NCBI RefSeq assembly: GCF_043290135.1 | Contig: NC_134710.1 | Span: 280,807,776-280,871,775, forward strand | Direction of reading: 5' to 3' | DNA from: Rhipicephalus microplus | Lineage: Eukaryota; Arthropoda; Arachnida; Ixodida; Ixodidae | DNA length: 64,000 bases | In this document: positions 1 to 11,146 of the stretch, in pieces | Layout of the letters: the number at the start of each line of letters is the position of its first letter | How positions within the stretch are numbered: position 1 is the first letter of the stretch | Made by a program: the position numbers and the translations under genes | The notes under the pieces: model-generated | What the model saw: the letters and a program-made list of their open reading frames with translations, nothing else | The model's database searches: none | What the model was told of the DNA's origin: nothing

Positions 1-26
1 GAGGCGTATCCAAGCATTATGCTATC

Positions 27-360
27 AGAGCTTGTGTTTAGTTCGGTGAGTTGTTTTGTTCAGCGCTTTGCCAGGCCAACAAAGCATCGCGCATATTTCA
101 GTGATTTCCTGCGTCTCTTTAGAAGTTTACCTATTTTTATGTGCAATTCATAGCCACAACTAGTTCATAGAATGCGCAGATAGTTGCTCTTGTGACTGCC
201 GACTGCTTTCTCTGGCGCACAGCCGGCGTGCCCTCACCTTTGGTGACTGCGAACGCCACAGGGCTAAGCAACAAGACACTGTACTCGACGGCTGCCAAAG
301 CTATATTTTCAAAGGTAATGTCTCACTGAAGTGCTTTTCAACGATTGGGCAACGTGAGTA
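27..360 (+). repeat. R1 dispersed repeat, copy A, left part
   Basis: This segment matches the reverse complement of about 48400-49010 with many shared blocks, for example TTTAGTTC near 38 and 48980, CTGTGACTGCCGACT near 193 and 48800, and GCCAAAGCTATATTTTCA near 295 and 48455. The match stops after GGGCAACGTGAGT near 357 and resumes at 1685. The repeat has no recognised coding content, so its class is unknown. It carries the Ruka-free version of the site that holds a Ruka in copy B. Confidence 0.65.
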
Positions 361-512
361 TTTAGAGGCGAAGCTCCTTAAGACCTTACGATGTCTGCCG
401 TCTCCCATCTGTACATAACACCATGTAACCTTCAACTTATAAGCAACAAAGGGCGCTGTGGTTAATTGTAGATGTAATGGCGCTCCTGTCAACTCTATAT
501 ATATCACTATTT

Positions 513-1066
513 CACAAACTCATCCACACCAGCATGATGCCATCTGTTCACCTTAATCTAGCACATCGAACTTCGAGCAGACTACATAACACCTTTAGCT
601 TATCACGCATGTAAGGCAATACTAACGCTTTCAGCCAGTCGGCTCTTTCACGAGCTATTCGTTTGTGGAATGTTTTGCCAGATGATCTTGCGTCAGAACA
701 AGGCCACACAAAGTTCTATCATACTCTTAAAAAATACTTATGTACCAAAAACTGCTCTATCGCATCTTCGTAATCATCAGTGTTTATAGGACTGTTGCAG
801 ATGTTTTTGCACTATTGCTAGGTTGTAGTTACTGTCATATTTCTTTTGTATTTCACCTTCACCTACTGTAATTCACTTTTCTAGTATGTATTTTGCTTAC
901 TTGTTCATAAGTTGAACTGCATTTTCTATTTTAATAAATATTTGCCTATATATGTATAGATATATATATGTATATATATTCTTCTAACATATCTGTACCG
1001 CCCCCCTTACACAATGCCCCTCGAGGGATCTGTAAGGTACTGTAAAAAAATGATTAAATAAAACTA
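513..1066 (+). mobile_element. CR1/Jockey-type LINE, 3' end
   Basis: Frame 513-773 translates to the C-terminal end of a LINE reverse transcriptase ORF, including the typical ending SRAIRLWNVLPDDLAS and a final stop at 771-773. One in-frame TAA at 612-614 shows it is dead. The following AT-rich 3' UTR ends in CCCCTCGAGGG-like sequence and AATAAAAC just before a TA array, resembling the 3' end of the LINE at 43075-44651. Only the 3' few hundred bases remain, the usual 5' truncation of LINE insertions. It lies inside R1 copy A, so it probably contributes to the split in that repeat. Confidence 0.7.
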
Positions 1067-1202
<136 letters not shown>

Positions 1203-1203
1203 C

Positions 1204-1440
1204 GCAGAAAAGCGCGACGTGCTGAGTGTCAGCGTCGCCGTCGACGGGAAGCTACCGCGGAGACAAAAAAGAAGGAAGCGGATGCAAAGCGGCGCCGGCG
1301 ACAACAAAGTTCTACATCACAGACTAGGACTAATTAAGCAAAGGCTAAGCGGGAAAAACGCCAAGCTGACGCGCAGTTAAGACAACTTGAAGCGGATGCA
1401 AGACGGCAACACCGACAAGAAAATTCTACACCAGAGACGA
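1204..1440 (+). repeat. Arginine/alanine-rich degenerate coding repeat, 114-bp period
   Basis: The block GAAGCGGATGCAA at 1275 recurs at 1389, giving a period of 114 bp (38 codons), and the sequence before each also matches. Read on the plus strand it is rich in Arg, Ala, Gln, Glu and Lys (for example EADAKRRRRQQSS, then EADARRQHRQENS) but contains TAA codons, so it is not an open gene now. I infer the decayed remains of a charged-repeat protein gene. I recall tick predicted proteins with similar Arg/Ala/Glu repeats but cannot name this one. Confidence 0.45.
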
Positions 1441-1684
1441 TAGCTAATGAAGCTGTAATTATGAAGTCAAAACGTAACCCGGAACTCGGAACATCATATC
1501 AGCTATAGAGAAGAATCACCGCTATATCACAATCGGTCTCAGCACTATCTCTTAGAATAAAAAAATGTATAAGTATCACAACCACAACAAGTCTCAGTAC
1601 TATCTCAACTTTAATCACCATAATCACCTCCGAACGCTTCACCCCATAATTATCTTCAAGCAGCTTCAAATGCAGTGATTTCTT

Positions 1685-2090
1685 TCATTAATATGCTATT
1701 GTGCTTGTGAACAGTTGTCTCACAATTGCCTCTGCAAAGTTTCTTGCGCACATCGCAAGTACGTTATATGGCTAATAAATAACTTTGCTTCCTCAATCTT
1801 TTTCATTTTTTCCCTCTCACAAAATTGGCGTGACAGAACTAAGGCGCAATGAAATTGCGTAAAAATAAAGAGACGTAGTGGTCCAGCAATTAATAAAAAT
1901 TTTAATTTCGCGCCATGTAGGGCAAATGCCCGACATCGCTACCATTTCCGGTTGTGACGTCATTTTCTTTGCTGTTAGTTGCCCACTTCTAACATGGATG
2001 GCGATGGTGGCAACGAGCCGCCGGCTACTGGATTCATGGGCTTCTATAGGAAGTTACGCTACCGGTTTAAATATACCTTGAGTTCTCACT
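1685..2090 (+). repeat. R1 dispersed repeat, copy A, right part
   Basis: Matches the reverse complement of about 47975-48390. Shared blocks include GAACAGTTGTCTCACAAT near 1708, TTTTAATTTCGCGCCA near 1898 and GGCTTCTATAGGAAGTTACG near 2039 (compare the reverse of 48000-48030). It contains a polyadenylation-like AATAAATAACTTTGCTT stretch near 1775. Together with 27-360 it is one repeat split by about 1.3 kb of inserted sequence. No protein of known family is visible. Confidence 0.65.
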
Positions 2091-2614
2091 GTAATTGCAG
2101 ATCCAAAGCAGCTCCGTTGCGAGATCCACGGATAACTTTTTTCCCTTCAGCGAAAAGCGGTGGATTCTACCGGAAGTCGTAAGCATCCCTTGCTCTGGTA
2201 CACTGCCAACTGTGGGCAAGCCAACGGTTGCGCCTCGCGTCGAACTATACAGCGCTCAAGTTTTGCTAGCGTAACGTCACTGTCCAAAGCATGCGCACTG
2301 ATGCAAACAGGAGGAAAAACACCGTGTTTCATCCTGACCTTATCATTTGATCTATTGGTGGATCGCTTTCAGCTGCCCTCCACAAGAGTGAATTGCTCTG
2401 CCGCCGAGTTCATCAGCCACTCTGAAACTCTAATTGGATGACGCCGTTAGTTATGGAAGCAAGCGTAATGGTAATATTATCTGGCGCTTCGCCTATCTGA
2501 ATCACTATATAGTTACGAGGCATGCTGTAGTGAAGGTGGCTCGATCTCGACCATGGCTACTGCCAATGAATTGACAGTTTTTCTAGACATACTGGGCCAG
2601 ACAGCTCGCAGACT
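2091..2614. other. Unassigned stretch
   Basis: There is a 93-codon plus-strand frame at 2160-2441 with no recognisable motif. A CTGTAATTGCAG near 2088 looks like a splice acceptor, but I cannot connect it to a gene. No repeat or RNA gene is seen. Confidence 0.3.
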
Positions 2615-2626
2615 TCCGCTCGAAAT

Positions 2627-2773
2627 TATTATTATTTGTAGGGTTTAACGTCCCAAAACTATCATATGATTATGAGAGACGCCGTAGTGGAGGTCTCCGG
2701 AAATTTTGACCACCTGGGGTTCTTTAACGTGCACCCAAATCTGAGCACAATGGCCTACGACATTTCCACCTCC
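2627..2773 (-). mobile_element. Ruka-like SINE, head missing, 12-bp target-site duplication
   Basis: The sequence GGGTTTAACGTCCCAAAAC through GTTCTTTAACGTGCACCCAA is the tail and body of Ruka in minus orientation. The tRNA-derived head is absent. The perfect direct repeat TCCGCTCGAAAT flanks it at 2615-2626 and 2774-2785, so the truncation happened at insertion rather than by later deletion. It is non-coding and would be mobilised by a partner LINE. Confidence 0.85.
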
Positions 2774-2785
2774 TCCGCTCGAAAT

Positions 2786-3749
2786 GTGCGGCCGTCATAG
2801 CCGCACCCTTTGTGTATCAAAAAAGCGCACTTGTTTTTTTGTTTTTTTTTTCACTTTCTGTGCTGCCATAAATCGGTGGCGATATATTGGAGCACGCTGC
2901 TTTCAGGGTTTCGTGTTCACTGAGCGTCAAGAATTATGCTTAGGTACGAACTGGACATTGCGATTGTACATTTTTTTCTTTTTGTGTGCTACCTAAATTA
3001 TGCTCGCATGCTACTTGCCTTATGTTGAATCTGGATAACTTTGAGAATGCTAGAAAAGGAGTATGAAAATGAAGTGTAAGATGTGAATTTTTTGTTTTCG
3101 TTTAGTTCTTGTCGGAATGACACTGCCACCGCCAGCTTGGCGCCGTCGAAACAGCTGTGGCTCGAACACACGCACGCAATCAGGCTTGCTTTCACACCGC
3201 GCCATGATCTCGGTGTCGCACGGACATTTTCGCTCGCGATCAAGGCCAGTACAGATCGAGTACAGATCAGAGGTTAGCCACTCAGCGATTGAAAGTATCC
3301 ATGCAACGGGAGCTCCGACTACATTGTGATCAAACCAGCGATCAAGCGCGTCCGTGTCCACTTGTCGGCGCCCTCAGGTCCGCGTGCTCCGCACACTGTA
3401 GTCCATACCCACGCAAGCAAAAAAAAAATAGAGAGAGAAAAAGCAACAATGGTCTCCTCAGTGAAAAGCATATGACACAGTAGAACATAGAATATTATTG
3501 AATCAAGTAAAGTTTTATTATACTTCTAACTATTTGGTAAGGTAGTTTAGGAAGTTCTTAACTGAGGAGAGAGTTTTATCGTTTACTAAAGTGTAAATTT
3601 TCATGCTATATGGTAATTCAATAAAAATAAAGCTTAGTTTTATGTATACATCAGTATGAGTAGTTTTTTCTGTTTTATCGGCTTAAGTTTTATACAGGAT
3701 GGTTGGGCTTCGTAGAAGCACTTGTTGTACCAATACATGTTTAAGTGTG
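2786..3749. other. Unassigned stretch
   Basis: AT-rich sequence with short T and A runs. Several short overlapping frames near 3000-3480 show no family motif. I see no gene, RNA or known repeat. Confidence 0.3.
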
Positions 3750-3884
3750 CGAAGTTCTTTTCATCGGTAATGTTTTTCAAAATACATAACTAAATCTTGC
3801 AAAACTTTTGCCTAACGAAGTTCCTTTCATCGGTAAAAACGTTTTTCAAAATACATAACTAAATCTTGGAAAACTTTTGCCTAA
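3750..3884. repeat. Two-copy tandem duplication, 66 and 69 bp
   Basis: Unit 1 (3750-3815) and unit 2 (3816-3884) both start CGAAGTTC and end AAAACTTTTGCCTAA. They differ by a small insertion near CGGTAA and a few substitutions. This is a local duplication in non-coding DNA. Confidence 0.9.
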
Positions 3885-4265
3885 CTATATATTAAAGTAG
3901 CTTCTGCAGAGGCATTTCGAGCGGATAAATGTAAAAAAAATATTCTAGCTACAAATGCTTCACACTCTAAAAAAAACGTTCTGCATCGGTATCTTTTCCG
4001 AGACCTTCAGTGGTTATTTCTCCAAAATTATTCATGATTTCTGATCAGTTTCTTCAGCAGAATGGCATTATGAAAGCTTAGCCTGTCAACCTCAAGTGTG
4101 GCCATAGTTACAGATACTTTATCTGTGGGTTCGGCACTTGCTGAAAATAGCTGTTTTCAATTATTACATGGCTTTGGCACGTAAAACTCCAGATAATAAT
4201 TGGTATTATCATTATTCTCTATTACGTCATAAACTTTTCTTTATTTCTTCCTTACTCACGCAACT
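3885..4265. other. Unassigned stretch
   Basis: AT-rich sequence without open frames, repeats or motifs that I can recognise. Confidence 0.3.
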
Positions 4266-4345
4266 CTTATGAGATTAATCTGTGTACCGGGCCACAAAGG
4301 GCCCCAAATGAATGACGAGTGGCGAAATAGCAGGTGCTCCGGCGA
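4266..4345 (+). pseudogene. LINE RNase H fragment
   Basis: The plus-strand frame reads RLICVPGHKGPQMNDEW, which resembles the W-PGH-G--GNE-AD signature at the end of the RNase H domain of I/LOA/R1-type LINEs. A similar motif occurs at about 17000 in this window. Downstream sequence to about 4560 may be the decayed C-terminus but is broken by stops. Only this scrap is supportable. Confidence 0.4.
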
Positions 4346-5967
4346 AAGGCGTTCCGAGTGGTCCGATATTCTAAACTATAAAGACATCAACCCTCATGAT
4401 TCGTGACAGATTGAGAAGGCGAGCAATAACTTGATTCTGCGAAGTCATTTATCACTCACCTAAACCATTATTGACACCTCCTGTTATCTTGTGTCACACA
4501 CTTCGGGTGAGACCCCATCGATCTAACATCGACGTGTGGCAGACTCGCAGGCTTCCACTTTACGCTTCGGCCTACGACACCTGAAAGGCCTCGAAGTAAC
4601 ACATCTCAAATTTATTTTCAGGTTGGTCGACCCGTGCGGGGTTGCACGTGTGGTGATGTGTGGGCCTGACCGATGCATTCATAGAGCAGACACGAACATT
4701 TGATTATACACAAACAAGCATTTATTTAAAACAAGGGCAATAGGCAGGAGATTAGAAAAACGGAGGAAAAACACTGGTACGCGATGAACAAGAACAGCTT
4801 TAAAACAAACTATGCTCTAAAAGAACACTACAACAGGTAGGGACAAAAGACAAATACATAGTATATTGTTAAATTAACGTCATGAAACTAAAGAGGATAC
4901 AAATAAAATAAATAGAAAAAGATCATGATCGCGCTTTTTAACGTCTACAGGCATTGCAGCGCACACAACTACACTTATTGAAAAGCTTATTATATTTAAC
5001 AAATTAAAAAGAGTAACAATAAAAAGTTTGATACGGACCTGGCCAGATCTTAGTACACGTAGGGGAGTTGACGGGGGGTCGCTGAAGATCTCACCGGCTT
5101 AGTAGACGACGAGGGTGCCCGGTATTGCAGCCGTCTCAATACGTTGGCGGGTCACTCCATACTCGCCGCCTACGCGAGCCTCGTGACACTGACGACTACG
5201 CTTCTTGCTGGTTGCGCGTCAACTGCCGAATGCCGACTTCCAAGCAGTGAAAACTCTTTCGGAACGTTCCGTCTCCTCTCGAGGTCATCTCTTTTTTTTT
5301 CTCGAACGCATGTCTCTCCTTTCGGTACAGGTGTAGGGAAGACGTGGCGGCGCCCCTACGGCGTCGTTAGTCGCCGGATGTCGTCTTCTCAACAAAAAAG
5401 CGCCCTTTCTTAGACAATTGGGCGCTCGGGCAAGCGGAAATTGCAGTCGTTGGTGACACCTTGGCATAGCTATATCTGGTCAACACAAAAAGTAGTATAG
5501 TTACTCGTATAAAACTACACTCTCACGTTTCGAAATTGAACTCTAGTTTATACGCAAACAAAATTCGGCAGATCCCACGTGCCTGGGAACCCGCTTTATG
5601 CAAAGCATGCGGAAGAATGGTGACTGTGTAGCAATTTTTTTATTGAGCGACACGTCAAAAAATAGCACTAAACTAATGTACAAATGTCGCACACACAGAC
5701 TTACGTTGAAGAGTTGCAGATGCTTATGTAACTAGTTGTTTGCACTTGCGCCACGATGCCATCTGGAACATGCACATTAGCAACACCAGAAGCTGATATT
5801 AGGCACTGATGCTCGCGAGGATGCTTGCCCTGAACACTGCTACATAAATCAACTTCAGCGCATGGCAGATAATCACATGTGACGTTAACCTGTCGTGATG
5901 GCTGTACCAAATTATACATATGTAATGTTTATAAAAATTGTGTATGCAGCACTGAAACCGCTGTTAC
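4346..5967. other. Unassigned stretch
   Basis: A GC-richer part (5050-5470) holds an 89-codon plus-strand frame (5144-5413) whose start resembles a hydrophobic leader ending in Cys. It has no family match I can name and no upstream gene structure. The rest (4680-5050 and 5470-5967) is AT-rich without features. Confidence 0.3.
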
Positions 5968-6106
5968 CGTTTCACGAAGATTAGCGTCTATTTCAAAAGT
6001 AGTTCAGAGACCTGGCGTAGCTTAGTAGTAAAATGCTTCATTGGCACGCAGAATGCTTGGGTTTGATTACAGCTGGCGCTCGTCAGATCGACGCTACCAA
6101 CGTCGG
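5968..6106 (+). mobile_element. tRNA-derived SINE-like repeat, family 2, copy 1
   Basis: Contains a tRNA-like internal promoter: box A-like TGGCGTAGCTTAGTAGTAAAA and box B-like GGGTTTGATTAC. It aligns across its length with 42648-42810 (shared CGTTTCACGAA, GAGACCT, CACGCAGAATG, CAGCTGG). It does not share the Ruka body, so it is a separate repeat family. It is too diverged and lacks the folding arms to be a tRNA gene. Confidence 0.6.
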
Positions 6107-6199
6107 GTATTTCTTAACACTCGTGCGTAAAAATTGCCCATGTGTGTTCTCGTCGTTCCTGAGCACGTACAGAGTGTCAATCTCCTGTGGCAAATGAGA

Positions 6200-6507
6200 A
6201 TCTGTCTAGCCGCTAAAACGTACCATATCGCTAAAAAAAAGAGAACTTGCTTTGTGCCATTATGCAAAAGCGGATACAAGTCCTGCGAAGAAAAGGTATC
6301 CTTATTTCAGAGCTCCCACGGACCCCTGCAAGGGTGGGCACGAAACATAAAGAGAAAAGACAAGGAGCTTGGCGAGACGAGTGCGGTGTGTACGCGACAT
6401 TTTGATGACCGCTATGTCAACGTGAAAGCGCGTGATCAACGGTGAGGTCGTAGAAATTGATCGCGAACGACCAGCATTTCGATTTTTCTTCAAGGTTGTG
6501 AACTAGT
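6200..6507 (+). pseudogene. THAP-type zinc-finger fragment, frameshifted
   Basis: The frame 6134-6445 contains CFVPLC (first Cys pair, from 6248), then LQGWARNIKRKDKEL and AVCTRHFDDRYV. This gives the C2CH ligand set and the Cys-x2-His pair of THAP DNA-binding domains. The frame ends at TGA 6443-6445, but the +1 frame from 6432 continues as VINGEVVEIDRERPA, the kind of sequence that follows in complete tick THAP proteins as I recall them. I infer a one-base shift near 6430. The usual AVPTIFP-type end of the domain is not seen and no downstream exon is recognisable. THAP domains occur in host transcription factors and in P-element transposases, and I cannot tell which this was. Confidence 0.6.
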
Positions 6508-7443
6508 ACCAATCGGTTGCACAGTACATAAGCGGCGGCTCACTGGGGATGGGATAAAGTTTTATGCAGTCACCAGGCTGCAACTTTTTCACAGTCACTG
6601 AACAAATAAAATGGCCGGAAAACGGGACAAACAAAAACACCTGAAAATGCGGCGGTGCCAGTAACAACAGTTTAAACCTCAGACAAGAATTCCGATTTTT
6701 TTTCTAATTGCCATTGGAAATAGGGGCACTGAGAAATCGTAGTTTGCATCCACCTGTTATTTTTTTTCCTTCTTCATGGTAATGTATGTACCTTCGGTTT
6801 GTAGCAGCTTCCTGATATATGTTCCATATATATTCATTCCTCATGTGTGCATGACCCTCAATTTATCGTAGGCTGATTCTCATTTTTTAAAAGTATTTAT
6901 TTTATATTGTTTATTTTATTGAGATATACCTGTCTTTCTTTTTTTTTACTCTTCACCTACATTTTGCCTCAAAACACTTGTGTTTGCGTCTTTTTATCTC
7001 GTTGTTGTATTTTTTAAGTAAGTGCTGTTAATATACATGGATATTGATGTATTTATATTCAAACGCAACTGTGTGGAAAAGAATGATAATAAACTCGGCC
7101 TGAAGCCCTGAATCTCCTACATTTTCGTTCCGTACGCGCTGTATATTTCGCTTGTATGTGCTGTTGAGATAAAAATAACCAGATAGCATACTCCAAAATT
7201 CTGTTGTTTTTTTTTCTTTGTTTACAATTTATCTGCGTCCTCTCTGACGAGCACAGCGAGTTTCTACCGTTACCACAAAGTTTGGCTACAACGAGAAACA
7301 CCTGAGAGCGCGGACTCGGAAACGTAAATGCCACGCGCCAGCGAGCGGTCGCGTCCTCTGGTGGCTGTATTGCAAAATCTTTCAGCTTTTCCGCCTCGTT
7401 CATGACTTAAAATATTGGCAGCTTGGGCTAGTTTATATGACAT
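6508..7443. other. Unassigned AT-rich stretch
   Basis: Long T runs and AT-rich sequence. A minus-strand frame at 7059-7403 has no recognised motif. Confidence 0.3.
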
Positions 7444-7545
7444 GACGATAGTTATAGCGCAAGAACAGAACAACGACATAGAGACAAGAGACGTGTCGTT
7501 CGTGTCTCTTTGTCGTCGTTCTGTTCTCGCGCAATAACTATCGTC
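7444..7545. repeat. 102-bp imperfect palindrome
   Basis: The left arm GACGATAGTTATAGCGCAAG faces a right arm whose complement reads GACGATAGTTATTGCGCGAG. About 41 of the outer 45 positions pair, followed by a loosely paired centre near 7495. No target duplication or coding content is seen. It may be a fold-back element, or the junction of two inverted copies of a repeat end. Confidence 0.85.
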
Positions 7546-8217
7546 GTTCACGAAACCTGGAAAACCTTTCGAGCCACTATAGCCAAAAGTATCTATAAAA
7601 GTTCACTGTAGCACAAGTATCATAGTTACAGACCCGTAGAGGTAGATCGCATTTGCGTACTAAAAAAAACTTTGTTATTGCATTTAAATATAAACAACAT
7701 ACGTATATATATGTCACGCAAATACTTACAGCGCAAAATATTTTTTTTTCAATTTTATGGGAAGAAGTAAAACGTTAAGTTTGTGAAATTTAAAACGTTC
7801 GACGGTGCACGGAAAAAGTGAAGGCAAAAAGGAAAAAAAAGAACAGCATCGGTCATAACCACCACAAAACACTCATGTCTTTTGAATAAAAATTATGCAA
7901 TGGTTGATGCAGACATGTACAAGCGATATTTTATTGCAATGATCGACGGCCCTTATGCATAGGCCCTTCTGCTTAGGGGGGGGGGGGGGGGCGGTGGCCG
8001 CTTTTCCTTTTGCCACTGCAGAGGGGGGCGCAAAGTCAGCCTATCCATAGAGAAATAGGGAGAGCATAGGCACAGCGACCTGAAGGGGGGGGGGGGGGGG
8101 GGGTAAAATCACCTAGAATTTTGACTTTGCCCCCCCCCCCTGAATTGATGTCAAACTAAATAGACCGAAAATAGAAATTTTACGTCGTGGGACGCGCACG
8201 TGTCGGCCACGTTTCAA
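7546..8217. repeat. Low-complexity stretch with G and C runs
   Basis: Unassigned sequence containing G runs at 7976-7991 and 8085-8103 and a C run near 8131-8141. No gene or known element is seen. Confidence 0.6.
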
Positions 8218-8239
8218 TCTCTCTCTCTCTCTCTCTCTC

Positions 8240-8327
<88 letters not shown>
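8218..8327. repeat. (CT)n-(TA)n compound microsatellite
   Basis: About 22 bp of CT repeat runs directly into about 86 bp of TA repeat. Confidence 0.95.
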
Positions 8328-8328
<1 letters not shown>

Positions 8329-8758
8329 TGCCGCAGTACGACGCGAACAAAGCACAAGTGCGCCTTGAGGCAGCGAAAGCAGCGTGTTCTCAACAGCAGA
8401 GCCGCAAGATCTTCTTCTTCGTTCTCAAATCAAGCCAGATGCCCACTACCTGGTGTCCACTAAATCCCCCCATCATCGTTTTTGTCCACATGTAGACACG
8501 GGTAACAAGAAGGAATCCATTCACAGGAAGAGCAAGGAGTTCGTAAACATAAAGTAGTGTCCTGCAGGCAACATGTAGGATGAGGAACTATAAAAGTCAT
8601 GTAGGACATTAGTAGGAAACAGACAATATATTGCCTGGACCACCATTTTTATGCGGCTATACCCGCAAACCAGCGGCCCATACCCACCCGTGGGTATGTG
8701 CCACTGTCTGACGGGAAGTGTTTGACGACGTATGCGACGGGATTGCGACATTATTCAT

Positions 8759-9000
8759 TGATTGATAGATATGTGGGGTTTAACGTCCCAAAACCACTAT
8801 ATGATTATGAGAGACGCCGTAGTGGAGGGCTCCGGAAATTTAGACCACCTGGGGTTCTTTAACGTGCACCCAAATCTGAGCACACGGGCCTACAACATTT
8901 CCGCCTCCATCGGAAATGCAGCCGCCGCAGCCGGGATTCGAACCCGCGCCCTGCGGGTCAGCAGCCGAGTACCTTAGCCACTAGACCACCGCGGCGGGGC
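8759..9000 (-). mobile_element. Full-length Ruka-like SINE with target-site duplication
   Basis: On the minus strand the element starts GCCCCGCCGCGG, carries box A-like GTGGTCTAGTGGCTAAGG and box B-like GGGTTCGAATCC, and ends in a TATCTATCAAT tail. Direct repeats flank it at 8744-8758 and 9001-9015 (TGCGACATTATTCAT versus TGTGACATTATTCAT, 14 of 15). It is almost identical to the copy at 19809-20050. The 71-codon open frame across it is incidental. Confidence 0.93.
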
Positions 9001-9123
9001 TGTGACATTATTCATGTCTTGACAAGCGCGTCGCATTCGTCAAACCATCTTACCCTCTTATACTAATTTTGGTTAACGTCAAGTAAATGGCGTGACCACG
9101 AAAAAACCCAAATGTAAGCGGCT

Positions 9124-9276
<153 letters not shown>

Positions 9277-10775
9277 CGCTTAAATTCCCCGAACTTCGCT
9301 AAGAAATGCTCAGCATTTAAAAGGTGGTCTGGCTCCTTCACCTCTTTGCGAGTCTTTCAACAAGGATGAAACAACTGAACTATATTTCTTACCATGCATC
9401 CGCTTCAATTTACTGAGGGGAAACATTTTCAAAATGGTGTTTTATTGAATGTGATTAGATTTTATCATTTCAAATATTCTATGCTTGGGAGCCCTTCATC
9501 GTCATTGTCACTGAGACCTCCGTTGTAAGGTGAAAATTTTTAAAATGAATCAGGGCGGTGTTGACCTGAACTATCTAAACTAGCTTCAATAATTTAGGTG
9601 AACTATTATATGAATCATTGGTCAATGCATTGCCTATGTGAACATTTTTTATAATTATATCGTTTCTTGGTCAGTCCCCAACAGTGGGCGGGAGCCAGAC
9701 ATATAGAAAATCATCGTCATCGTCATCATCATCAAAGAGTGGAGCAGCTTCACGAGGAAAATAAATAAACAGAAGCGATGAGAAGAAACGAACAATAGCA
9801 AAAATAAAAGTGACTCCACCCGTATACTTCAGTGCACTTTCAGAAGAGGAGACCAGTAAAAGTGTAAGCACCACTCGGCACAGGCAGCACCAGAAAGCTT
9901 GGCCGCTTTTGTGATTGTTATAAATTGTTCAAGAAAAGATTCCATGCAGGACAGGAATAGTAAATCTTGTACTCGAACTTACGTGAGCACCAGAGATTAC
10001 ACTGTAAAGTTTGATCACTGATGTAGAGAGGATTGAGAGAAACTAACAATGGGTTCTGGTGCCAGTTCAATCACAACGAGCATGTACTCTCTGTGCTTCA
10101 TGAGCCGATACATAGACATGTTTCTACCACGTGGCATACTTTTGACTTATTTAGGGCGACGGTATTGTAAGTGAAATTCACTTCACAGCATAAGCACAGA
10201 CAGCACGAGTACTTTTTAATTCACAAGTTGAAAGCGGCTTCTCCCAGTATCTCATTCGACAGATACGTGGCTTCTTGTCTAACGTGATATATTAGTTTGC
10301 GTTATCGCGATTCGAATTGCAGTGTTGGATCGACCACACACCTACAACTTATTTTTGATGCGTATAAAGCCTTATTGTGGTGCACTGCTTCCTATAGTTC
10401 ACATCTTTCTCAAGTAATGAAAAACATTTTACAAGAGCACTACACATCTCCAATCGCTGCAGTATGTTACTGCGCCATTTAGAGCATGTCAGAATATTTT
10501 TTCTAGTCTGTAAAGCTTGGCAATTCACTAAAATTCCTTGACGAACATTGTAACAATGACTCTAAAGAAAAAAATCTTCAATCCTGAATTTCTAGTGATT
10601 AGGCAGAAATAGTAAAATTTTCATTCAGCGGTAAGATAACTCCATTGCTTTGTTTTCGCCAGCCTCGTTTTAATGTTCGCGAAATTTAAACATTATCACA
10701 TCACTGCCGTCGAACGCGCTGTGTTTAGTGTTCTCAAAAATTCCTTTAAGGAATTAATAAATACTGTGCGCGATT
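9277..10775. other. Unassigned stretch
   Basis: AT-rich sequence. There is a short CATCGT/CATCATC run near 9715-9735. No gene, RNA or recognised repeat. Confidence 0.3.
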
Positions 10776-10823
10776 GATTTGATTGATTGATATGTGGGGT
10801 TTAACGTCCCAAAACCACTATAT
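10776..10823 (-). mobile_element. Ruka-like SINE, tail segment only
   Basis: GATTGATATGTGGGGTTTAACG through CCACTATAT is the 3' tail of Ruka at consensus quality. It stops exactly where the left LTR of the Gypsy element begins. The missing body may be the piece at 18405-18598. Confidence 0.85.
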
Positions 10824-10962
10824 TGCCACGAACGAAATAACAGAGACATCCACGAATCGATGTCTTGCCCGCACCCAGACCAGGAAGCAAAGTTCTCTTC
10901 TTTCTCACCTTCCAAGCAATTTCATGCTACAGTTGACAGCTCATACCCATTTGGCTGTGACA
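10824..10962 (-). repeat. Gypsy-1 3' LTR
   Basis: On the plus strand it starts TGCCACGAACG and ends TGGCTGTGACA. It is the same length as the partner at 16156-16294 and about 87% identical by eye. It abuts the Ruka tail on its left. Confidence 0.88.
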
Positions 10963-11146
10963 TTATTTCCTCTCTTCGAGAAGCGTCGTCTCGATGCTGG
11001 GGATGAGCACTGAAAAAAAGGAGAAAGAAAGGACCCTACTATGACTATAACAACTGCACTGTAAGGTAAAAACAATGGGTTGGTTTCACAGAAGTACTGA
11101 ATAAAGAAAGGAGGTAGGACACAACACACATCAAAAAGAAACAAAA

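Noticed and set aside
5144..5413. 89-codon frame with a possible hydrophobic leader
   Set aside because: No gene structure and no recognised mature domain. The GC-rich local sequence makes open frames common.
8762..8977. 71-codon frame repeated at 19809, 21503, 42413 and 45019
   Set aside because: It lies across Ruka SINE copies. The shared peptide comes from shared SINE DNA, and its divergence follows the DNA, not a protein.
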